IMG/VR virus record: IMGVR_UViG_3300042384_000153
Coordinates: 1-47,221 of that record
Length of the DNA stretch: 47,221 nt
Source of the DNA: a virus
Direction: 5' to 3' (one strand)
The stretch's first letter is position 1; every line of letters starts with the position of its first letter. A model generated the notes under the pieces. That model saw nothing but the letters and a program-made list of their open reading frames with translations, searched no databases and was not told the origin of the DNA. Below are positions 1 to 4,543 of this stretch, piece after piece. The position numbers were made by a program, and so were the translations under genes.

Positions 1-721
1 ATAGCAAATCTAAATTTTTAGTCAACTGTTCCCAACTTGCTCCTCTACGCACAAATTCAAACTGTTTTCCTACATTTTCAAAACTCACACTCCAGCGCAC
101 TTTCTTTCTAGTAGATAGGCGCTGAAATACCGGATTGTTTTCTAAGTTTAAACTTAAATTTGAAATTACATGAATATCAACTGTGTCCGGTATATTGTCA
201 AGCAGGTCTGCGCATTGCGGAATTAACAAAGGCTCACCACCAATTAATGCCACAGTTTTAAGATTTTGTTGATGAGCAGTTATATAATCAATGACATTAG
301 TATAATATTCTTTGCGTTTAGTCTGTAGTGGGATACTTAACTTTTTGGCCCACATACTACTATCGTTTGGATTACAGTACACGCACATCAAATTACAAGC
401 ATTGCTCCAACGTACATCTAATATAGCAGGAGCATGATAATTAGAACCTAAGTCATTTATATCCAAACTATTATTGTTATGCCAGTTACGTTCGCTAGTA
501 GTGACATCACCTTGCTGTTTACAGCCTATACAATAATTAGGAATATCATTACTGGCAATTTGCTCTCGCAATTCTTGCCAGCTCAATGAATTTAATATTT
601 CTTTAATATTTTGTTCATTGATATTACCAAATCCGTATGCTCCAGAACAACAAGGTTTAACATCACCTTCGGTTGTAATATGTAAGCCTCTCCACGGAGC
701 TGCGCAATAGACTTTAGTCAT
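1..721 (-). CDS. Radical SAM protein with N-terminal twitch/SPASM-like domain (C-terminus cut by window edge)
   Basis: About 240 residues are visible and the frame is still open at position 1. Reading from the ATG at 721, residues 1-70 carry an auxiliary-cluster cysteine set (C6, C24, C25, C64, C67). The radical SAM motif CNLMCVYC follows, with C109, C113 and C116 expected to bind the SAM-cleaving 4Fe-4S cluster, and then a GGEP motif. This architecture matches the gene at 10330-11490. A Shine-Dalgarno AGGA lies 7 nt upstream, immediately after the CCA of tRNA-Gly, so the gene is probably the last cistron of the tRNA transcript. The substrate is unknown; family members modify peptides, cofactors or sugars. 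Confidence 0.85.
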   Translation of the reverse strand, partial: MTKVYCAAPWRGLHITTEGDVKPCCSGAYGFGNINEQNIKEILNSLSWQELREQIASNDIPNYCIGCKQQGDVTTSERNWHNNNSLDINDLGSNYHAPAILDVRWSNACNLMCVYCNPNDSSMWAKKLSIPLQTKRKEYYTNVIDYITAHQQNLKTVALIGGEPLLIPQCADLLDNIPDTVDIHVISNLSLNLENNPVFQRLSTRKKVRWSVSFENVGKQFEFVRRGASWEQLTKNLDLL

Positions 722-732
722 TTATATTCCTA

Positions 733-806
733 TGGAGCGGGATAAGGGGATCGAACCCTCGCTAAAAGTTTGGAAAACTCTTGTGCTACCATTACACCAA
801 TCCCGC
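733..806 (-). tRNA. tRNA-Gly(TCC)
   Basis: Cloverleaf with 7-bp acceptor GCGGGAT/ATCCCGC, anticodon loop TTTCCAA and T loop TTCGATC. U73 is typical of bacterial tRNA-Gly, and the 3' CCA is encoded. Confidence 0.95.
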
Positions 807-816
807 ATAAAACTTT

Positions 817-892
817 TGGTGCCGGTTAACGGAATCGAACTGTTGACCTTCGCATTACAAGTGCGCTGCTCTACCTGCTGAGCTAAACCGGC
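817..892 (-). tRNA. tRNA-Thr(TGT)
   Basis: Complete cloverleaf with acceptor GCCGGTT/AACCGGC, D arm GCTC/GAGC and anticodon loop CTTGTAA. The 3' ACCA is encoded. Confidence 0.95.
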
Positions 893-900
893 TTAAAACT

Positions 901-976
901 TGGTACTCCCAACGAGATTCGAACTCGTGTTACCTGCGTGAAAGGCGGGTGTCCTAGGCCTCTAGACGATGGGAGC
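901..976 (-). tRNA. tRNA-Glu(TTC)
   Basis: Acceptor GCTCCCA/TGGGAGT with a terminal G-U pair and anticodon loop CTTTCAC, very like bacterial tRNA-Glu. The anticodon stem CCCGC/GCAGG has one C-A mismatch at its centre. CCA is encoded. Confidence 0.92.
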
Positions 977-1178
977 AAGGTGTCTAGCTACCAGCACTAC
1001 CTGGCCCTAAACTGAGTAGTTACCCTGTCCGACTGTTTCCATCTGGTACGAAACAATAAAACCCCTACGTATTTCTCAAGTCGCTCGGAAATGGAGCCTT
1101 GCAGTAGAACGTATGCACTGTGCCGTTATGGTATTGGCAATGACCCACTTTCATAAAGTAAAAGTGTAACCCTAGTGT
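977..1178 (-). other. 202-nt spacer in the tRNA array, possible noncoding RNA
   Basis: Lies between tRNA-Glu and the initiator-like tRNA, on the transcript expected from the promoter at 1267-1295. No convincing coding frame is present: the longest minus ATG frame has 29 codons and no ribosome binding site. Several short self-complementary segments are visible on the minus strand, for example TGCC/GGCA and ACTAC/GTAGT. T4 also encodes stable non-tRNA RNAs inside its tRNA cluster, which makes an RNA gene plausible but unproven. Confidence 0.35.
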
Positions 1179-1253
1179 TGGTTGCGGTCGCAGGACTCGA
1201 ACCTGGTCTCGAGCTTATGAGGCTCGCGAGCTGCCAATTGCTCCACCACCGCG
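1179..1253 (-). tRNA. tRNA-Met(CAT), initiator-like
   Basis: Anticodon loop CTCATAA. The acceptor starts C1 and faces A72, the unpaired end that marks bacterial initiator tRNA. The D arm GAGC/GCTC and overall sequence resemble tRNA-fMet. The anticodon stem is CGAGC/GCTCG, so the three consecutive G-C pairs typical of initiators are not conserved. Pairs 7-66 and 49-65 are also mismatched. CCA is encoded. Confidence 0.85.
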
Positions 1254-1266
1254 TCAGTATAATAAT

Positions 1267-1295
1267 ATTATATAGTCAACACACACTATTGTCAA
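1267..1295 (-). promoter_or_regulatory. Sigma70 promoter of the fMet-Glu-Thr-Gly tRNA transcript
   Basis: TTGACA at 1295-1290, 17-nt spacer and TATAAT at 1272-1267. Predicted start is near 1260, about 7 nt before the tRNA. Confidence 0.85.
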
Positions 1296-1300
1296 CCTAT

Positions 1301-1771
1301 TTATGCTGCTAATACGTGATGTAAACGGTCTGCAGCATAACTAGCGGCCCAGGCGTTGGGTTTAACCATTGGGATAACATTACAAGTACCGCGAATGTAA
1401 CCAATTGCCTGTGTTACTACACAGCTCGAACCGTGCGCTTCGTTTGGATTGATATCCAAGTGAACAGCAACATCGCGCCCTTCTAATACTTCGTGTAATT
1501 TCAAATATAATTCTGAAATTTTATATACTTCGTTCATTAGACGCATACTTGGTCGATTGCGCTTTTGGTCGTAATCTACTTCGGTTGATGTTTCACCAAA
1601 TATCTTACAACCATGTTTCCCATCAATATGAACTACAATAGCCAAAGTATATTCGGCATGCCATTGTCCGTTCTTACGAAAGCGTGTACTATCGCCGCCA
1701 ATGTATATTTTAGTTTCTGGAGTTTGTGCGTTAATAAAATCACGCACTTCGTCGAAATTCAGTTTTTTCAT
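1301..1771 (-). CDS. YkuK/DUF458-like ribonuclease H-fold protein
   Basis: A 156-residue protein resembling the YkuK (DUF458) family, which is assigned an RNase H-like fold. The N-terminal YIGGDSTRF motif places a conserved Asp at residue 27, and the conserved block HLDINPNE near residue 104 is followed by a GYIRG-type segment. Nuclease activity has not been established for the family. The start is supported by AAAGGG before the ATG. A late-type AGTAAATA element (1788-1795) overlaps the end of the upstream gene, so it may be transcribed independently late in infection. Confidence 0.75.
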   Translation of the reverse strand: MKKLNFDEVRDFINAQTPETKIYIGGDSTRFRKNGQWHAEYTLAIVVHIDGKHGCKIFGETSTEVDYDQKRNRPSMRLMNEVYKISELYLKLHEVLEGRDVAVHLDINPNEAHGSSCVVTQAIGYIRGTCNVIPMVKPNAWAASYAADRLHHVLAA

Positions 1772-1787
1772 ATACTGCCCTTTATTG

Positions 1788-1795
1788 TATTTACT
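1788..1795 (-). promoter_or_regulatory. Late-type promoter element AGTAAATA
   Basis: Similar to the T4 late consensus TATAAATA, 16 nt upstream of the YkuK-like start, leaving room for the ribosome binding site. Confidence 0.5.
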
Positions 1796-1796
1796 A

Positions 1797-2216
1797 TTAC
1801 ACTAAATCCAAGTAGTACATTAACTTATGTTTTACCATAAGGTTTGGTATACGATATTTTTCTGTATCTCTAAACCCAATCATATGCCCAACTTCTGCCA
1901 CGGCACCACTACGTGCTACCCCCATATGGCAGTGTACCACTACATTCATACTTTCGTTCCATGCTTCTTTTAATGCTTCGGCAATACCCTTAGCATCAGC
2001 GTTGGTAATGGCTGCCGCATAGTAAAACTTTTCGCTGTCGCTTTCTTCTACATCTAAGAAGTAGAACTGATGTACTCGGCGAAAGTCATATTTAGGCTTT
2101 GGAAACTCTACACCAGGATCTACGATCTGTATTAGCATACTGTTGAAACCTGGGTCGTAATGATAGCCCTTGCGTACATCATCAAGACTGATATTTTCAA
2201 TCCACGGTTTCATCAT
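1797..2216 (-). CDS. Cysteine-type (PTP/dual-specificity) phosphatase
   Basis: 139 residues with a complete C-x5-R phosphatase loop, HCHMGVARSG: C96 is the expected nucleophile and R102 the phosphate-binding Arg, followed by Ser103. D55 in the FLDVEES segment is a candidate general acid. The protein is short, so this is a minimal catalytic domain. The substrate (phosphoprotein, nucleotide or RNA 5' end) cannot be inferred. A strong GAGGAG site precedes the ATG, and the start overlaps the end of the 86-residue gene, implying translational coupling under the promoter at 2464-2492. Confidence 0.8.
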   Translation of the reverse strand: MMKPWIENISLDDVRKGYHYDPGFNSMLIQIVDPGVEFPKPKYDFRRVHQFYFLDVEESDSEKFYYAAAITNADAKGIAEALKEAWNESMNVVVHCHMGVARSGAVAEVGHMIGFRDTEKYRIPNLMVKHKLMYYLDLV

Positions 2217-2457
2217 CGTGCTCTCCTCGCTTTCTTAGTTCATCTATTAGGCCATTATAGGCCAAGGTTTCTTCTTGCCCCAATGCTTCTAACATATTGA
2301 CGCAACTTATGATATGTGCCGTTTCCATGTCTCTAATTAACAATATCTTGCGATCTTTAGTTAACCATGTCATACGATGCTGTCTGCGATAATTCTTAAA
2401 GTCCGCATTATTTGGCGTGCTTAGTATATCCCAGGCTAATTGTTGTTCTTCGGTCAT
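2197..2457 (-). CDS. Conserved small phage protein of unknown function
   Basis: 86 residues. The core MTWLTKDRKILLIRDMETAH resembles a small family frequent in tailed phages (pattern MTW-x-TKDG-x-x-I-x-I-x-DM-x-x-xH); no function is known to me. It is the first gene behind a perfect sigma70 promoter whose -10 ends 6 nt before the ATG, so the mRNA should begin at the start codon. It is therefore an early gene with a leaderless message. Confidence 0.75.
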   Translation of the reverse strand: MTEEQQLAWDILSTPNNADFKNYRRQHRMTWLTKDRKILLIRDMETAHIISCVNMLEALGQEETLAYNGLIDELRKRGEHDDETVD

Positions 2458-2463
2458 AAGCGT

Positions 2464-2492
2464 ATTATACAGTCATTTAGTTGACTTGTCAA
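2464..2492 (-). promoter_or_regulatory. Sigma70 promoter, leaderless start
   Basis: TTGACA at 2492-2487, 17-nt spacer and TATAAT at 2469-2464. Seven nt beyond the -10 falls on the A of the ATG at 2457. The -35 begins 2 nt after the CCA of tRNA-His. Confidence 0.88.
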
Positions 2493-2493
2493 A

Positions 2494-2568
2494 TGGGGTG
2501 TCTAACGGGGTTCGAACCCGTGATGCAGGAATCACAATCCTGAGTGTTACCACTACACTATAGACACC
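2494..2568 (-). tRNA. tRNA-His(GTG)
   Basis: Acceptor GTGTCTA/TAGACAC with the extra G-1 (2568) paired to C73, the histidine hallmark. Anticodon loop is TTGTGAT in stem CAGGA/TCCTG. CCA is encoded at 2494-2496. Confidence 0.95.
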
Positions 2569-2658
2569 ATAGAGGTTGCTGTTTTACCATTAAACTACCG
2601 TAGGCTGCTATTTCGCTTGACCTACAAGCTGGACTCGAACCAGCAAAGCAACGTAAAC
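2569..2658 (-). tRNA. Circularly permuted tRNA gene (identity uncertain)
   Basis: The 90 nt lie exactly between the CCA of tRNA-Gly(GCC) and G-1 of tRNA-His, in the order of a tRNA opened in its anticodon loop. First comes the 3' anticodon strand GTTGC, a 3-nt variable segment, T arm GCTGG-TTCGAGT-CCAGC and 3' acceptor strand TTGTAGG. A 16-nt linker (2605-2620) follows, then 5' acceptor strand CCTACGG, TA, D arm GTTT-AATGGTA-AAAC, A26 and 5' anticodon strand GCAAC. All helices pair fully: acceptor 7/7 with two G-U, D 4/4, anticodon 5/5, T 5/5. U8, A9, the D-loop GG and the T loop are canonical. Flanking anticodon-loop pieces are CTCTAT and GTTTAC; joining with trimming gives mostly Lys (UUU or CUU) or amber (CUA) anticodons. 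No CCA is encoded, unlike every neighbour. Confidence 0.75.
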
Positions 2659-2732
2659 TGGAGCGGGTAGCGAGAATTGAACTCGCAATTCAACTTTGGC
2701 AAAGTCGTAGGTTACCATTACATCATACCCGC
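2659..2732 (-). tRNA. tRNA-Gly(GCC)
   Basis: Acceptor GCGGGTA/TACCCGC, anticodon stem CGACT/AGTTG with loop TTGCCAA, U73, CCA encoded. Confidence 0.95.
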
Positions 2733-2741
2733 ATTATAATC

Positions 2742-2810
2742 TTACTGAGCAGTAATATTTTCATTGATTTAGTCAGTTTTGACTAGAAATGTTACTGAGC
2801 AGTAATATTT
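2742..2810. repeat. 19-bp direct repeat of a near-palindrome between tRNAs
   Basis: TTACTGAGCAGTAATATTT occurs at 2742-2760 and again at 2792-2810, 50 bp apart. Each copy contains the inverted repeat TTACTG-AG-CAGTAA. A further small inverted repeat, AGTCA/TGACT, lies between them at 2771-2784. The second copy abuts the CCA of tRNA-Arg(TCG). It could be an operator, a processing signal or a trace of tRNA insertion or deletion. Confidence 0.8.
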
Positions 2811-2884
2811 GGAGCCCTGTGAGGGAATCGAACCCCCATCCTGAGTTTCGAAGACTCTAATTCTATCCGTTGAACTAACAGGGC
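2810..2884 (-). tRNA. tRNA-Arg(TCG)
   Basis: Acceptor GCCCTGT/ACAGGGC, anticodon stem AGAGT/ACTCA-type with loop CTTCGAA, CCA encoded. Confidence 0.92.
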
Positions 2885-2887
2885 ATT

Positions 2888-2964
2888 TGGAGCAACGGGT
2901 CGGATTTGAACCGACGTACAAAGGATTTGCAGTCCCTGCCATTGGGCCACTCTGGTACCGTTGC
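2888..2964 (-). tRNA. tRNA-Cys(GCA)
   Basis: Acceptor GCAACGG/CCGTTGC, T loop TTCAAAT, anticodon loop CTGCAAA and U73 typical of tRNA-Cys. CCA is encoded. Confidence 0.92.
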
Positions 2965-2979
2965 GTAATGTACATAATT

Positions 2980-3015
2980 ATGTATATTAAAGGTTTTTAT
3001 ATGTTTAATATACAT
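2980..3015. repeat. 12-bp perfect inverted repeat
   Basis: ATGTATATTAAA at 2980-2991 is perfectly repeated in inverse at 3004-3015, with a 12-nt loop, in the 69-nt spacer between tRNA-Cys and tRNA-Trp. A second palindrome, TACATAATTATGTA, lies at 2971-2984. There is no T-run, so an RNA-processing or pausing hairpin is likelier than a terminator. Confidence 0.75.
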
Positions 3016-3033
3016 CTTTATATACTTTATGTT

Positions 3034-3107
3034 TGGCTCCGGTGGAGAGAATCGAACTCCCACTAATGGTTTTGGAGACCATCGCACTGCCATTATACTA
3101 CACCGGA
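3034..3107 (-). tRNA. tRNA-Trp(CCA)
   Basis: Acceptor TCCGGTG/CACCGGA, anticodon stem ATGGT/ACCAT with loop CTCCAAA, G73, CCA encoded. Confidence 0.94.
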
Positions 3108-3112
3108 ATATT

Positions 3113-3188
3113 TGGCTGGCAAACCTGGGCTCGAACCAGGGACACGCGGATTAACAGTCCGCTGCTCTACCAACTGAGCTATATGCCA
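3113..3188 (-). tRNA. tRNA-Asn(GTT)
   Basis: Acceptor TGGCATA/TTTGCCA with one mismatch, D arm GCTC/GAGC, anticodon loop CTGTTAA in stem GCGGA/TCCGC, G73, CCA encoded. Confidence 0.95.
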
Positions 3189-3213
3189 AAAAAACTACTA
3201 AAGGATTTAAAAC

Positions 3214-3290
3214 TGGCCTGCCCAGAGAGATTCGAACTCCCGACACCAAAGGTAGAAGCTTTGTGCTCTATCCAGCTGAGCTATGGGCAG
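3214..3290 (-). tRNA. tRNA-Arg(TCT)
   Basis: Acceptor CTGCCCA/TGGGCAG, D arm GCTC/GAGC, anticodon stem CAAAG/CTTTG with loop CTTCTAC, G73, CCA encoded. Confidence 0.95.
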
Positions 3291-3298
3291 AGAAACTT

Positions 3299-3375
3299 TG
3301 GCGCGGTGTATGGGGCTCGAACCCACGGCCTCCAACGTGACAGGCTGGCGCTCTAACCAACTGAGCTAACACCGC
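3299..3375 (-). tRNA. tRNA-Asp(GTC)
   Basis: Acceptor GCGGTGT/ACACCGC, anticodon loop CTGTCAC, G73 as expected for tRNA-Asp, CCA encoded. Confidence 0.95.
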
Positions 3376-3380
3376 ATTAC

Positions 3381-3464
3381 TGGTGGAGTGTCCTGGGATC
3401 GAACCAGGCGTGCCATAGGCGGCGGATTTACAGTCCACTGCATCACCGTTGATGCTTCCACTCC
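3381..3464 (-). tRNA. tRNA-Tyr(GTA)
   Basis: Class II tRNA with a long variable arm. Acceptor GGAGTGG, with a mismatch near its base, pairs with ACACTCC; anticodon loop CTGTAAA; T arm CCTGG/CCAGG; A73 and encoded CCA. It is the first tRNA of the long run. Confidence 0.93.
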
Positions 3465-3486
3465 TCGACGCTCTCATATGAAAGCG

Positions 3487-3558
3487 TATAATAAAATACA
3501 CTGGTTGACCCTTGAAATCAGAAGACGCTTTGCTCTTGACGCAGTGTACTTTATTATA
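3487..3558. repeat. 17-bp inverted repeat upstream of tRNA-Tyr
   Basis: The arm at 3487-3503 (TATAATAAAATACACTG) pairs with 3542-3558 through 16 Watson-Crick pairs and one G-T, with a 38-nt loop. Both arms contain a TATAAT hexamer, facing opposite directions. The minus-strand TATAAT (3558-3553) is preceded by TG at the extended -10 position and could drive the tRNA-Tyr transcript. The remainder of the 3465-3660 spacer has no credible frame; minus CTCG-GAAA-CGAG (about 3640-3653) forms a tetraloop hairpin. Confidence 0.7.
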
Positions 3559-3660
3559 ACAAGTATTTTCTGTTCACATAAGAACATGCCATCCACTTGT
3601 CCGCCCGTTTACAAACTATCTTTAATGTGCCTTGTTGGACCTCGTTTCCGAGACACATAA

Positions 3661-3699
3661 AACAAAAAACCCTAAGTCTTTCGATCTTAGGGTTCTTAA
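3661..3699 (-). terminator. Rho-independent terminator
   Basis: On the minus strand the stem AACCCTAAG/CTTAGGGTT is followed by a T-run. It ends the short transcript that starts near 3897. Confidence 0.85.
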
Positions 3700-3728
3700 T
3701 TAAAATTAACTTATATTATATATAAACT

Positions 3729-3860
3729 CTAATTAAGATCCCCATAGATACTATTCGGTGTGCGATCATTGCCTAATGTCTCAATCGCTGACCAATAAGA
3801 CATCGTGGCAAGTGCGCACACTTGTTTTGATATATTAAATTGATGTAGCTGGTTAAACAT
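3729..3860 (-). CDS. Putative 43-residue protein in its own transcription unit
   Basis: The minus frame runs from the ATG at 3860 to a TAG at 3729-3731. It encodes a small protein with one Cys and one Trp, ending in TPNSIYGDLN; I do not recognise it. AAAGGA lies 14 nt upstream. A six-codon frame starting at 3873 ends right after this ATG, so re-initiation is possible. A perfect sigma70 promoter (3904-3932) and terminator (3661-3699) bracket it as a transcript of about 235 nt. The alternative is that the RNA itself is the product. Confidence 0.5.
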   Translation of the reverse strand: MFNQLHQFNISKQVCALATMSYWSAIETLGNDRTPNSIYGDLN

Positions 3861-3903
3861 TTTGCTTTCGCATTCCTTTAATTAATTTCTTACTATAACA
3901 ACT

Positions 3904-3932
3904 ATTATACAGTCTATTTATTAGCCTGTCAA
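3904..3932 (-). promoter_or_regulatory. Sigma70 promoter with an embedded late-like element
   Basis: TTGACA at 3932-3927, 17-nt spacer and TATAAT at 3909-3904. The spacer itself contains AATAAATA. The start would lie near 3897. Confidence 0.88.
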
Positions 3933-3946
3933 CCTGTTTGTTAATT

Positions 3947-3967
3947 TATTTATATCTTTTATTTATA
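3947..3967 (-). promoter_or_regulatory. Tandem perfect T4-type late promoter elements
   Basis: TATAAATA occurs twice on the minus strand, at 3954-3947 and 3967-3960, the upstream copy overlapping the stop codon of the 57-residue gene. With the adjacent sigma70 promoter this suggests early and late expression of the 43-residue unit. Confidence 0.65.
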
Positions 3968-4136
3968 CTTCTAAATCTGTCCCTGGTATTACTTCAACTT
4001 CTTTTGGTTTCTTTTTAGGTGCGCCCCAGAAGTTAGTTGTTGCTGTTTCACTTTGTACACCGCGAGCGATTTGTTTGATTTCTCCGCCGGTGGCTAAAAA
4101 CTCTTTCATTGCTTGTTCATATTCTTCGTTTGTCAT
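3963..4136 (-). CDS. Small conserved phage protein of unknown function (57 aa)
   Basis: An ATG at 4136 preceded by AAAGGA opens a 57-residue frame. It starts MTNEEYEQAMKEFLATGG and ends in a Lys-rich then acidic tail. The pattern of a short acidic helix followed by GG-x-I/V-x-x-x-x-RGV is familiar from small proteins of T4-like marine phages, but no function is known to me. It lies between the CAU tRNA and the tandem late promoters and is probably read from the omega-like gene's promoter. Confidence 0.75.
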   Translation of the reverse strand: MTNEEYEQAMKEFLATGGEIKQIARGVQSETATTNFWGAPKKKPKEVEVIPGTDLEV

Positions 4137-4150
4137 ACTTGTCCTTTATT

Positions 4151-4229
4151 TGGTGGGCCTGGTGAGATTTGAACTCACTGTCTTTCGGTTATGAGCCGAG
4201 TGCTTATACCAGGTTTAAGCTTCGGGCCC
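4151..4229 (-). tRNA. tRNA-Met or tRNA-Ile with CAT anticodon
   Basis: Acceptor GGGCCCG/CAGGCCC, D arm GCTT/AAGC, anticodon loop CTCATAA in stem CTCGG/CCGAA, T arm GTGAG/CTCAC, CCA encoded. The first pair is G-C, so it is not an initiator. Sequence alone does not separate elongator Met from lysidine-modified Ile. Confidence 0.9.
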
Positions 4230-4235
4230 AAATTC

Positions 4236-4478
4236 TTATCGTACCTTGTCTAGATACTCTTTACCAATCTTACCTTCAGCAAATTCAATAATTGCAGATA
4301 CATTGGCACGATTAGCATATTTAACTTTAGAGCCAGCACGTTCGGCTATAGTACGAGCAGTAGCAATTTCACGAGCACGTATAGCAGCCGCAAGTATTAA
4401 CTTAAATTGATTATTATCAAATACTGCTAGCGCATCGTCGATATTATAAACCTCTACTGAACTTTTTGTTGCGGCCAT
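4236..4478 (-). CDS. RNA polymerase omega-subunit-like protein
   Basis: 80 residues resembling bacterial RpoZ along its length. NNQFKLILAAAIRAREI (residues 22-38) corresponds to the omega core NRF-x-LVL-x-AA-x-RARQ. The segment ANVSAIIEFAEGKI near residues 58-71 corresponds to the TTVIALREIEEG helix. Host omega binds beta-prime and aids core assembly; a phage copy could replace or compete with it. It is expressed early from a perfect sigma70 promoter, with TTTAGGA as ribosome binding site, and is the only RNA polymerase-related gene in the window. The C-terminus is shorter than in E. coli omega. Confidence 0.75.
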   Translation of the reverse strand: MAATKSSVEVYNIDDALAVFDNNQFKLILAAAIRAREIATARTIAERAGSKVKYANRANVSAIIEFAEGKIGKEYLDKVR

Positions 4479-4509
4479 TTTATTGTCCTAAATTATCATT
4501 TAAAAAACT

Positions 4510-4538
4510 ATTATAACACCTTTATTGATCAGTGTCAA
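4510..4538 (-). promoter_or_regulatory. Sigma70 promoter of the omega-like gene
   Basis: TTGACA at 4538-4533, 17-nt spacer, TATAAT at 4515-4510. The leader is about 25 nt and carries AGGA. Confidence 0.88.
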
Positions 4539-4543
4539 TCATT

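Noticed and set aside
1031-1157. 29-codon minus-strand frame with paired Cys/His residues inside the 977-1178 spacer
   Set aside because: No ribosome binding site and no sign of conservation; the segment is better described as a possible RNA.
2769-3660. Several 60-110 codon open frames on both strands across the tRNA array
   Set aside because: They run through well-supported tRNA genes and have no ribosome binding sites; they are chance frames in structured RNA sequence.
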